A stretch of DNA of 57,015 nucleotides, from assembly GCA_003565625.1 (NCBI GenBank), contig PXBD01000061.1:1-57015 (forward strand), read 5' to 3'. This DNA comes from Gammaproteobacteria bacterium. Lineage in GTDB: Bacteria > Pseudomonadota > Gammaproteobacteria > Xanthomonadales > Wenzhouxiangellaceae. The position numbers were made by a program, and so were the translations under genes. Under the pieces are notes generated by a model. That model did not search any database and was not told the origin of the DNA. It saw nothing but the letters and a program-made list of their open reading frames with translations. Shown here in pieces: positions 28,041 to 35,543 of this stretch; positions within the stretch are counted from its first letter, which is position 1; every line of letters starts with the position of its first letter.

Positions 28041-28085
28041 TGTTTTTTACGTGTTTTTTACGCCGGACAGGGAATCGACTATGAT
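28041..28085 (+). promoter_or_regulatory. Candidate SIMPL-gene promoter with an 11-bp tandem duplication
   Basis: TGTTTTTTACG occurs twice in perfect tandem (28041-28051 and 28052-28062). The second copy supplies TTTACG (28057-28062) as a weak -35; a TATGAT -10 follows after 17 bp (28080-28085), 48 bp before the gene's ATG. The stretch 27754-28040 has no supported gene, although the SIMPL frame is open upstream. Confidence 0.45.
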
Positions 28086-28133
28086 TCAGGAGTCATCTTC
28101 AGGCTGGCGTCGACCAGGCGCAGGAAATATGTC

Positions 28134-28832
28134 ATGAAATCCGATCTTCGAGTCGCCGCCGCCCTGATTGCCATCGGCCTGATAGCGGCCAGCATCGTGC
28201 TGGGCGGGGCCATTCGCGATTTCCGTTTAAGTGACCGATTTGTCGAGGTCAAGGGGTTTGCCGAGCAGGAAGTGGCAGCCGACCTGGCCATCTGGCCGAT
28301 CCAGTACCAGCTGGCCGGCAATTCTCTCAACGAGATCCGGGCGGCCATCGACGCGGCCGATGAGTCCGTGATCGCTTTTCTCAAGCTGCACGGTTTCAGC
28401 GACGAGGAGATCAGCCGCACGCCACCGCGAATTAATGACCAATGGCTGTATGCCTCCGGCACGCAAAGGCCCGCGAATCGTTTCACCGCAGAGCGCGGCA
28501 TTACCCTGCGCACAACGCGCACGGCGGCCACCCGTGCTGCCCTGGAAGAGGCGGCCGACCTGGTCAGCCAGGGCGTCGTGCTGACGCCCGGCTGGGGCCA
28601 GTCGGCCCAGTTCCTGTTCACCGGCCTGGAAGCAATCAAACCGGAGATGATCGCGGCCGCAACGGCCGACGCGCGGCGCGCCGCCAATCAGTTCGCCGCC
28701 GACTCCGACGCCCGCATCGGCGCGATTCGCTCGGCCCGCCAGGGGTTTTTCTCCATCAACGAACGCGACCCGTCCACGCCGGAAATCAAGCTGGTGCGGG
28801 TGGTGACCACGATCGAGTACGTGCTCGACTGA
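28134..28832 (+). CDS. SIMPL-domain (DUF541) protein, membrane-anchored or secreted
   Basis: Protein of 232 residues. An N-terminal hydrophobic helix (VAAALIAIGLIAASIVLGGAI, residues 6-26) acts as signal or anchor, followed by a SIMPL/DUF541 domain (DRFVEVKGFAEQEVAADLAI, later DARRAANQFAAD and VVTTIEYVLD). SIMPL proteins are periplasmic, some oligomerising into rings; their roles are poorly defined, with links to oxidative stress and envelope integrity. The ATG at 28134 precedes the signal helix directly; the open frame extending to 27888 lacks such features. It lies among toxin-antitoxin loci but has an independent promoter candidate. Confidence 0.82.
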   Translation: MKSDLRVAAALIAIGLIAASIVLGGAIRDFRLSDRFVEVKGFAEQEVAADLAIWPIQYQLAGNSLNEIRAAIDAADESVIAFLKLHGFSDEEISRTPPRINDQWLYASGTQRPANRFTAERGITLRTTRTAATRAALEEAADLVSQGVVLTPGWGQSAQFLFTGLEAIKPEMIAAATADARRAANQFAADSDARIGAIRSARQGFFSINERDPSTPEIKLVRVVTTIEYVLD

Positions 28833-29135
28833 GAGAAGCATCCGTCTGTTGCGCATAGCGCGGGAGCTGGCTGGCCTCAACCGGGGTTTGTACTTCCAAC
28901 CAAATCGAGGGCACTGACCAAAACAAGCCACACTCCTACCCCACCGCGCTTACTGTTCCTGTTCTTCCCAGCCGCCCTCGCTGCCAGCCTCAGGGCATGA
29001 CCTGTCCCCATCGTCCGCCGCTGAGCGCGACCGGCCTATCTGTGCGGATTGGATCGCTTCTTGAGCCGCAACTTCGATCATCGCCGGCAGTGGATATAGG
29101 ATCGGATCCGGTTCGGTGGCTCAGAAGGCGGGGCC

Positions 29136-29381
29136 ATGGGGAACGTGGCTGCCGGAGGGCTGCCGGAAACGCGGGCGCTGGTGGTGCCGTCGGGCGGGCT
29201 CGGAATGACCATGGCCGAAACACTGGCAGCCGTGGTACCTCCGCCGGTACTTGAACAAGCCGGGCGCCAGTTCGGAGAGAGGAAAGAACCCGGAGGACAA
29301 TCCCGACTCGACGAAATCATTCGCCAGGCGCACAAGTGGCTGGACGGCTACAAGATCGAGGCGGTGTATCGTGGCGACTGA
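29136..29381 (+). CDS. Small hypothetical ORF in the spacer 28833-29391
   Basis: Possible 81-residue protein (begins MGNVAAGGLPETRALVVPSG; its C-terminal part includes SRLDEIIRQAHKWLDGYK and EAVYRGD). I do not recognise a family. The second half has protein-like composition, the first half is Gly/Pro/Ala-rich and less convincing, and the start lacks a strong ribosome-binding site. It ends 10 bases before the yoeB stop on the other strand. The remaining spacer 28833-29135 contains nothing else I can identify. It may be a remnant of a larger gene. Confidence 0.25.
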   Translation: MGNVAAGGLPETRALVVPSGGLGMTMAETLAAVVPPPVLEQAGRQFGERKEPGGQSRLDEIIRQAHKWLDGYKIEAVYRGD

Positions 29382-29391
29382 AGCGCGCGGA

Positions 29392-29646
29392 TCAGTAGTG
29401 AAATCGGCACTGGGCGATCAGCAGGGTGTCGTTCTCGACGGCGTAGACCAGCCGGTGCTCTCGATCAATCCGGCGTGACCGGAATCCGGACCAGTTTCCT
29501 CGCAAGGGTTCCGGCTTGCCAATGCCCCGAAATGGGTCGCGCTGAATCGCGCGGATCAGTTCGTTGATGCGCTTGAGCCTTTTCGGATCGGCATTATGCC
29601 AGTGGAGGTAGTCGGCCCAGGCATGGGCGTGAAAACCGACCTTCAC
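29392..29646 (-). CDS. yoeB: YoeB-family ribosome-dependent mRNA interferase
   Basis: Toxin of 84 residues, the exact length of Escherichia coli YoeB. The catalytic set is present: the glutamate in GKPEPLRGNW, the arginine in RRIDREHRLVY, and the terminal H83 and Y84 in CRFHY. In the family it cleaves mRNA in the ribosomal A site. The N-terminal HAHAWADYLHWHNADPKRLK is typical. The start overlaps the yefM stop by four bases, so antitoxin and toxin are coupled. The frame is intact, so it is probably functional. Confidence 0.93.
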   Translation of the reverse strand: MKVGFHAHAWADYLHWHNADPKRLKRINELIRAIQRDPFRGIGKPEPLRGNWSGFRSRRIDREHRLVYAVENDTLLIAQCRFHY

Positions 29647-29894
29647 TCGATCAAGTCACGCACTTCGTGATCTCCGCGCCGCAAGCCTTCAATCGCTTCA
29701 GTCAACCGAGCAGCATTGCGCGGGCTCGACATCAGGTACAGGGTTTCCTCGATCGAGGCGTAGTCATCGGCGGACAACAGCACCGCGCCCTTGCCCTTTT
29801 GGCGTGTGACATACAGCGGCGCGTGGTCTTCATTGACCTGGTCCATGGCGCTCGCCAGACGGCGGCGCAGATCGGTGTAACTGATGGTCGACAT
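29643..29894 (-). CDS. yefM: YefM-family antitoxin (Phd/YefM)
   Basis: Antitoxin of 83 residues. The N-terminal Phd/YefM DNA-binding fold starts MSTISYTDLRRRLASAMDQV, followed by PLYVTRQKGKGAVLLSADDY; the C-terminal helix LTEAIEGLRRG binds YoeB. Starts at 29894, 29903 or further upstream are possible; 29894 is preferred because it matches the conserved MxxISYTxxR opening. The operator TGTACA lies about 15 bp upstream of this start. It overlaps yoeB by four bases. Confidence 0.9.
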   Translation of the reverse strand: MSTISYTDLRRRLASAMDQVNEDHAPLYVTRQKGKGAVLLSADDYASIEETLYLMSSPRNAARLTEAIEGLRRGDHEVRDLIE

Positions 29895-29902
29895 GGTTGC
29901 CA

Positions 29903-29926
29903 TACTACTGTACAGGTTTCTATACT
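29903..29926. promoter_or_regulatory. yefM-yoeB operator region with TGTACA palindrome
   Basis: The hexamer TGTACA at 29909-29914 lies just before the yefM start. TGTACA is the core recognised by YefM in Escherichia coli, so autorepression by YefM-YoeB here is likely. Flanking AT-rich sequence (GTATAG on the coding strand) may contribute to the promoter. Confidence 0.5.
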
Positions 29927-30036
29927 TCAAGATAGCACTCGACCATTCAGTTGCTCCAGTGAACGATTGAAATAGCCCGACTATTCCTCACTGACCATCA
30001 CATAGCCGCCGGCAGACTCGATGTGGCTTCTACCAA

Positions 30037-30454
30037 TCAGCCCCCGAACACCAGTTCGCCGTCGGTCGCATCGACCCGGACCGTATCCCCCGGCCCGAAC
30101 TCGCCGGCCAGGATGCGCTGCGCCAGGCCGTTTTCCAGCTTCTGCTGGATCGCGCGCTTCAAGGGACGGGCACCGTAGACCGGGTCGAAACCGACGTTGC
30201 CGAGGATGACGGTGTTGCGGAAATCCACGATGCGGTCGTGGCCGTCGGTCATGCGGCCGTCGTCGAGCACCTGCAGCAGGATGTTGAAGACTTCCGGATG
30301 AGCTTTTTCGACCTCGTCGAGCAGGATCACCGAGTACGGCCGGCGGCACACGGTTTCGGTGAGATACCCGCCCTCCTCGTAGCCAACGTAGCCGGGCGAT
30401 GCGCCAATCAGGCGGGCCACGGCGTGCTTTTCCATGAACTCCGACATGTCGATG
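30037..30454 (-). pseudogene. Partial, internally deleted copy of the clpB 3' end
   Basis: On the same strand as clpB, this stretch encodes a near-copy of parts of the ClpB second ATPase domain. [18 protein letters not shown] at the 5' side runs to FRNTVI, then jumps directly to [19 protein letters not shown] and the natural end ELVFGG plus stop. Relative to intact clpB, exactly 87 codons (261 bp) are missing in frame, including the sensor-1 TSN and the [11 protein letters not shown] arginine-finger region. Walker A and everything before it are absent. Substitutions such as R/C, L/M, G/D and T/I show it is diverging. An open frame continues upstream to 30546 but with unrelated sequence. It cannot be a working disaggregase. 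Confidence 0.9.
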
Positions 30455-30697
30455 GAGCAGACATCCCGTTGAAGCGGGTCAGGTTCAGTCGCGGCGGTGG
30501 GCACAAGCGCGGCCAGACGCGGCGTGGCTGCCGGTGAGCAGGTCAACCGCGCGTTCGAATCATTTCACCGCAGTGGGTCAATCCCCAGCCTGGCGGTTCC
30601 CAAACTCTCGTTCTGGGGCCTGTTTTTTTCGCATCCTGCTCCTGGCCGTGGCCGCTTGGCGGACAAGACGCTGGCGGCAGGAAGTCCGGCTGACTTG

Positions 30698-30720
30698 CGG
30701 CCCGGATTCATTCCGGGCCG
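30698..30720 (-). terminator. Hairpin after the serine hydrolase gene
   Basis: Perfect 9-bp stem (CGGCCCGGA paired with TCCGGGCCG, 5-nt loop) seven bases after the hydrolase stop. There is no T-tract, so it is a poor intrinsic terminator and may instead protect the mRNA 3' end. The region 30455-30697 has no supported gene. Confidence 0.4.
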
Positions 30721-30726
30721 TATCGG

Positions 30727-32688
30727 TCAGATGACCGGCGCACCAATGACCCGCCACTGCCACAGCATCACGGTCAGGAACAGCATGGCCAGGGTGAACA
30801 GGGCAAAGTGCAGCCGCCTGAAAATCCCCCAGGCCGAACCCGACCATGCCGGCCATTGCGCCAGCAGCATCAGGCCTGCGGCGATCGCGACCGACCAGCC
30901 GGCGTAGTGGGTAAAGAACATCTCGGCCGACGGATAGGCCTCCGACATCTGGCTGACATCGAACTCGGCCATGTCGATGATGAGCGCCACGATGCCGCCA
31001 ATCAGCGCCGTCACGGAAAGTACCCCGACCAGGACACCGGCACCGGCCATGCGCGAGGCGAAACCGCCGCTGACGCCCCGGCCCAGGTTTCGCCAGGCAC
31101 CCAGCGTGGAAGTCAGCGCCAGAAAACCGGCCAGGCCCAGCGCCAGGAAAAAGGTGTTCGGATTCCTGAACCAGCCGACGCGTTCAGCCGAGTGCACTCC
31201 CATGCCGTCGGCCAGCGCAACGATGTGGCCGGCCTCGTTGCGAACGAAACTCACGCGCTGACCGTCAGCGGCTTCGAAGACATCGCCGGACAAGCGGCGC
31301 AGATAGTTGGACTGACCAGCGGATTCCAGGGTGATGGAATCGGCTGTCATCGGGGTGACACGAGCCGCGTTCATCACGCCGAATACGGCCGCGAAACTCG
31401 AAAATACTCGACGGTTGTTGAGATAGGTGCCGGCCAGCTCTGACAGGGCCTTGGCCGCCTCCTCGTCGTGTTCGGCCAGCACCGGCTGCCAACGATGATC
31501 TATCACATGATCGATGATCAGATCGGGCAGGGCTCGGAACGGCAGCGAAGTATGCGTGCTGTTGTAGGACAGGAAGATGCCAAGGCCCAGCTCGGGCACC
31601 ATGACCATCTGGGTCAGAAAGGCCGCTGTTCCGCCGCCATGGCCCAAAGTGCGCAGGCCGCGATACGGTCGGTCCTGGAACCCATGGGCGACATCGGCGC
31701 CCTCCGGGCGGTCGTTGAATCCTCGGGTCCACATCCGCTCATGAGTGTCGTCATCGAGCAGGCGCACCCCGTCAAGCTGTCCGCCGTTGAGGTGAAATCG
31801 CATCCAGCGAGCCATGTCCGTGGCCGTCGAGGCCATGCCACCGGCCGGCCAGTAGGCGCCGATCTGCATGAAGCCCTGCAGGTCGAAAGCCCCATGCCTG
31901 CGCTTGTAGCCGGTCGCCAGCCGCGCTCGGGTCGCCTCGTCCATCTGGCTCGGTGGCAGCGCGGTAGTATCGCGCATGCCGAGCGGGTCGAGAATCTCGG
32001 TTTGCAGGAACTCGCCGTAGCCAACGCCGCTGACATCCTCGACCAGCTGCGCGGCCAGGGCGGAAGCCCAATTGGAATAGCTGGTGCGCGCCCCGGGCGG
32101 GAATACGCGCCGGGGCTGATGCGCCGCCAGCAGTTCGCTCAGCGTGCGTGGGTCGTCATCGGCCACGGCAAACAGCTGCATGCTGTCTTCGAAACCGCCA
32201 CGGTGGTGCATCAGGTGGCGCAGGGTGACCGGTTCGCCGAACGCCTCGCGCACCTCCAGGCCGTCCAGGTATTCGTTGATGTCGGTATCCAGATCGAGCA
32301 TGCCGCGCTCGACCAGCATCATCACTGCCGTCCAGGTGAAAGTCTTGGAGACCGAGCCGATGCGAAACAGGGTCTCATCGGGCCTGACCGGCTGGCCGGA
32401 CTCGATGTCGGCCAGGCCGAAGCCTTCGGTCAAGACCAGCTCGTCGTCATGAATCAGCGACAGGGTCAGGGCCGCCAGCCCCTCGTCGCGCTCAATCGAT
32501 GCCACGACGCCGCGCACATACTCGGCCAGGGCAGTCGTATGGACTGTTTGGACATCCGACGGCTGGCCTGGCTCGGAGTCGACCAGCGTCGCCGGCACCA
32601 TCACCCACTCGTCGGATTCCTGTGCGGCACATGGCGGCACCAGCAGGCCCACGGCCGACATGAAAAACAAGAAAGCGATCATGCGCAT
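30727..32688 (-). CDS. Serine hydrolase of the beta-lactamase/PBP4* family with C-terminal membrane helices
   Basis: Protein of 653 residues with an N-terminal signal peptide (MRMIAFLFFMSAVGLLVPP). The class C beta-lactamase-like domain carries S112 and K115 (GSVSKTFTW), Y204 in YSN and HGGG at 350-353, so the nucleophile, general base and third box are all in place. After residue 400 comes a small beta domain, then four predicted membrane helices from about 515 to the C-terminus. The hydrolase domain would face the periplasm. Family members include peptidases, esterases and D-aminopeptidases; true beta-lactam hydrolysis cannot be inferred. It lies between clpB and the degraded clpB copy, which suggests it arrived or was rearranged with that duplication. 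Confidence 0.85.
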   Translation of the reverse strand: MRMIAFLFFMSAVGLLVPPCAAQESDEWVMVPATLVDSEPGQPSDVQTVHTTALAEYVRGVVASIERDEGLAALTLSLIHDDELVLTEGFGLADIESGQPVRPDETLFRIGSVSKTFTWTAVMMLVERGMLDLDTDINEYLDGLEVREAFGEPVTLRHLMHHRGGFEDSMQLFAVADDDPRTLSELLAAHQPRRVFPPGARTSYSNWASALAAQLVEDVSGVGYGEFLQTEILDPLGMRDTTALPPSQMDEATRARLATGYKRRHGAFDLQGFMQIGAYWPAGGMASTATDMARWMRFHLNGGQLDGVRLLDDDTHERMWTRGFNDRPEGADVAHGFQDRPYRGLRTLGHGGGTAAFLTQMVMVPELGLGIFLSYNSTHTSLPFRALPDLIIDHVIDHRWQPVLAEHDEEAAKALSELAGTYLNNRRVFSSFAAVFGVMNAARVTPMTADSITLESAGQSNYLRRLSGDVFEAADGQRVSFVRNEAGHIVALADGMGVHSAERVGWFRNPNTFFLALGLAGFLALTSTLGAWRNLGRGVSGGFASRMAGAGVLVGVLSVTALIGGIVALIIDMAEFDVSQMSEAYPSAEMFFTHYAGWSVAIAAGLMLLAQWPAWSGSAWGIFRRLHFALFTLAMLFLTVMLWQWRVIGAPVI

Positions 32689-32902
32689 GACTGACTCCGA
32701 ACATAGCAGGCCTGTGCAGATCCCGAGATTACACCAGAATCAGGGGTTCGAGTCGCGGTAGGAATGCCGGTCACCCGGCAGCCCCGCGCAGGGCCTGGAA
32801 TGTGTCCGCCGCCACGATCAACCGGGCGTGGTTAGCCAATCAAGCCACGACATTCCGGCGCTGCCGCTGGCTCAGGCTTCCCGAACCCTGACCGTCCAAC
32901 AG
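32689..32902. other. Non-coding spacer between the serine hydrolase gene and clpB
   Basis: 214 bp without a supported gene. The hydrolase promoter must lie here or within clpB. I see no clear -10/-35 pair and no convincing terminator for clpB. Confidence 0.5.
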
Positions 32903-35476
32903 TCACCCCCCGAACACCAGTTCGCCGTCGGCCGTATCGACCCGGATCGTATCCCCCGGCCCGAACTCGCCGGCCAGGATGCGCTGCGCCAGGCCGTTTT
33001 CCAGCTTCTGCTGGATCGCCCGCTTCAGCGGCCGGGCGCCGTAGACCGGGTCGAAACCGACGTTGCCGAGCAGGTCCAGGGCCTGGTCGGTGATTTCCAG
33101 GCTCATCTCACGGTCAGCCAGGCGGGCTCTCAGGCCCTCGATCTGGATACCGGCAATCGCCCGGATCTGCGCCCGATCCAGCGGGTGGAAGACCACGATC
33201 TCGTCGACCCGGTTGATAAACTCGGGCCGGAAATGCGTGCCAACCACGTCCATCACCGCCTGCTTCATCACGTCATAGCCCTGCCCCTGCAGCTCCTGGA
33301 TGCGGTCGGAACCCAGGTTGGAGGTCATCACGATCACGGTATTGCGGAAATCCACGGTGCGGCCGTGGCCGTCGGTCAGGCGGCCGTCGTCGAGCACCTG
33401 CAGCAGGATGTTGAACACTTCCGGGTGGGCTTTTTCGACCTCGTCGAGCAGGATCACCGAGTAGGGCCGGCGGCGCACGGTTTCGGTCAGATAGCCGCCT
33501 TCTTCGTAACCGACATAACCCGGCGGCGCGCCAATCAGGCGGGCCACGGCGTGCTTTTCCATGAACTCCGACATGTCGATGCGGATCATGGCTTCTTCGG
33601 TATCGAACAGGAACGCCGCCAGCGACTTGCACAGCTCGGTCTTGCCCACGCCGGTGGGGCCTAAGAACAGGAAGGAGCCGTTCGGGCGGTTGGGGTCGGC
33701 GAGGCCTGCGCGTGAGCGGCGGATGGCATCGGAGACGGCCTTGACGGCTTCGTCCTGGCCGATGACCCGGTCATGCAGCGCCTCTTCCATGCGCAGCAGC
33801 TTGTCGCGTTCGCCCTCGAGCATCTTCGAGACCGGGATGCCGGTCCAGCGGCTGACCACTTCGGCAATTTCTTCTTCCGTGACCTTGCTGCGCAGCAGCT
33901 GGAAGCTGGCCGTGTTGTCGCCGGATTCGGCCGCTGCCAGCTGTTTTTCCAGCTCCGGGATGCGGCCGTACTGCAGCTCGGCCATACGCGAGAGATCCTG
34001 GGCCCGGCGGGCGTTTTCCATCTCCGCGCGGGCGCGCTCCAGCGCTTCCTTGATCTGGGTGGCGTCCTGCACCGAGGCTTTTTCGGTTTTCCAGACTTCG
34101 TCCAGGTCGGCGAACTCGCGCTCGAGTTCGTCGATCTCGGTCTCGAGATCACCAAGGCGCTTGCGGGAAGCCTCGTCGGTTTCTTTTTTCAGCGCCTCGC
34201 GCTGGATTTTCAGCTGGATCAGGCGCCGCTCGAGCCGGTCCATGGCCTCGGGCTTGGAGTCGATCTCCATGCGGATGCGGCTGGCGGCCTCGTCCATCAG
34301 GTCGATGGCCTTGTCGGGCAGGTTGCGGTCGGTGATGTAGCGGTTGGACAGGGTTGCTGCGGCGACCAGGGCCGGGTCGGTGATGTCGACGCCGTGGTGG
34401 ACCTCGTAGCGCTCCTGCAGGCCTCTGAGGATGGCAATGGTGTCTTCCACCGAGGGTTCGCCGACCAGCACCTTCTGAAACCGCCGTTCCAGCGCGGCAT
34501 CCTTTTCGATGTTCTCGCGATACTCGTTGAGGGTGGTTGCGCCGACGCAGTGCAACTCGCCGCGCGACAGCGCGGGTTTGAGCATGTTGCCGGCGTCCAT
34601 CGAGCCTTCGGCCTTGCCGGCCCCGACCATGGTGTGGATTTCGTCGATGAACAGGATGATCTGGCCTTCCTGTTTTTTCAGATCGTTGAGCACGGCTTTC
34701 AGGCGCTCTTCGAACTCACCGCGGTACTTCGCCCCGGCAATCAGGGCGCCCAGGTCCAGCGACAGCACGCGCTTGTTTTTCAGGCCTTCCGGCACTTCAC
34801 CGTTGATGATGCGCTGGGCCAGGCCTTCGGCAATGGCGGTCTTGCCCACGCCGGGCTCGCCGATCAGGACCGGGTTGTTCTTGGTCCGGCGCTGCAAGAC
34901 CTGGATGCAGCGGCGGATTTCTTCATCGCGGCCGATGACCGGGTCCAGGCGCGACTGCTCGGCCTTCTCGGTCAGGTCGATGGTGTATTTCTTCAGCGCT
35001 TCACGGCTGTCTTCGGCGTTGGGATCTTCGACCTTTTCACCGCCCCTGACCGCCTCGATGGCATCTTCGACCGCCTTTTTCGCCACACCGGCTCGATGCA
35101 GCATTTCCGTCAGGCCAAGCTTGGCATCGAGTGCGGCGAGCACGAAGAGCTCGGAGGCAATGTAGGCATCGCCGCGATCGCGCGCAATCTTGTCGGTCAG
35201 GTTGAGTACCCGACCGGTATCGTTGGACAAATTGATCTGGCCGGCCTGACCAGAGACTCGCGGCAGACCGTCCAGCTTCTCGCCCAGGGCGGATCGCAAG
35301 GTGTCCACTTGAGCGCCGGCGCGGCTCAACAAGCCACGAATGCCGCCGCCTTCCTGGTCCAGCAGCGCCACCATGACGTGCTCCGGCTCCAGCAACGCGT
35401 GGTCCATGCCAACGGCCAGGCTCTGCGCTTCTCCCAGCGCCTGCTGGAACCGGGCGGTAAGCTTGTCCATTCTCAT
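32903..35476 (-). CDS. clpB: ATP-dependent chaperone ClpB
   Basis: Hsp100 disaggregase of 857 residues that rescues aggregated proteins with DnaK. Order: Clp N-domain (about 1-145), first AAA+ domain with GEPGVGKTA (near 206) and Walker [11 protein letters not shown], then the coiled-coil M domain (about 400-525, rich in Glu/Arg/Lys, e.g. [20 protein letters not shown]). The second AAA+ domain has GPTGVGKTE (near 607) and [13 protein letters not shown], then the C-terminal D2 small domain. Length and motifs are complete. The start may be ATG 35476 (MRMDKLTAR) or ATG 35470 (MDKLTAR); the latter resembles other ClpB starts. A sigma-32-like promoter overlaps the end of the preceding gene. Part of the 3' end is duplicated 2.4 kb downstream. 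Confidence 0.97.
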   Translation of the reverse strand: MRMDKLTARFQQALGEAQSLAVGMDHALLEPEHVMVALLDQEGGGIRGLLSRAGAQVDTLRSALGEKLDGLPRVSGQAGQINLSNDTGRVLNLTDKIARDRGDAYIASELFVLAALDAKLGLTEMLHRAGVAKKAVEDAIEAVRGGEKVEDPNAEDSREALKKYTIDLTEKAEQSRLDPVIGRDEEIRRCIQVLQRRTKNNPVLIGEPGVGKTAIAEGLAQRIINGEVPEGLKNKRVLSLDLGALIAGAKYRGEFEERLKAVLNDLKKQEGQIILFIDEIHTMVGAGKAEGSMDAGNMLKPALSRGELHCVGATTLNEYRENIEKDAALERRFQKVLVGEPSVEDTIAILRGLQERYEVHHGVDITDPALVAAATLSNRYITDRNLPDKAIDLMDEAASRIRMEIDSKPEAMDRLERRLIQLKIQREALKKETDEASRKRLGDLETEIDELEREFADLDEVWKTEKASVQDATQIKEALERARAEMENARRAQDLSRMAELQYGRIPELEKQLAAAESGDNTASFQLLRSKVTEEEIAEVVSRWTGIPVSKMLEGERDKLLRMEEALHDRVIGQDEAVKAVSDAIRRSRAGLADPNRPNGSFLFLGPTGVGKTELCKSLAAFLFDTEEAMIRIDMSEFMEKHAVARLIGAPPGYVGYEEGGYLTETVRRRPYSVILLDEVEKAHPEVFNILLQVLDDGRLTDGHGRTVDFRNTVIVMTSNLGSDRIQELQGQGYDVMKQAVMDVVGTHFRPEFINRVDEIVVFHPLDRAQIRAIAGIQIEGLRARLADREMSLEITDQALDLLGNVGFDPVYGARPLKRAIQQKLENGLAQRILAGEFGPGDTIRVDTADGELVFGG

Positions 35477-35517
35477 AACGAATTGACTCCCGTGGAAATA
35501 ATCAACTTATCCACAGG

Positions 35518-35543
35518 ATGGGGTCAGTTCGGCAAGAATCAAC
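35518..35543 (-). promoter_or_regulatory. Possible sigma-32 (heat-shock) promoter of clpB
   Basis: On the - strand, GTTGATT (35543-35537) is followed after 13 bp by CCCCATCC (35523-35516), about 40 bases before the clpB start. The -10-like CCCCAT is the most distinctive sigma-32 feature; the -35 only partly resembles CTTGAA. The element overlaps the propionyl-CoA synthetase stop codon. Family knowledge that clpB is heat-shock controlled supports the assignment. Confidence 0.45.

Noticed and set aside
30037..30546. Possible 169-residue protein containing ClpB-like sequence
   Set aside because: It lacks Walker A, sensor 1 and the arginine-finger region, its first 30 codons are unrelated sequence, and it is best read as a relic of clpB.
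30590..30625. Terminator on the + strand (CCCCAG and CTGGGG arms followed by a T-run)
   Set aside because: The loop is about 24 nt, the T-run is offset by several bases, and no + strand gene lies upstream.
24245..32902. Integrated prophage or transposon
   Set aside because: No integrase, transposase, phage structural genes or terminal inverted repeats were recognised. The direct repeats found bracket only parDE.
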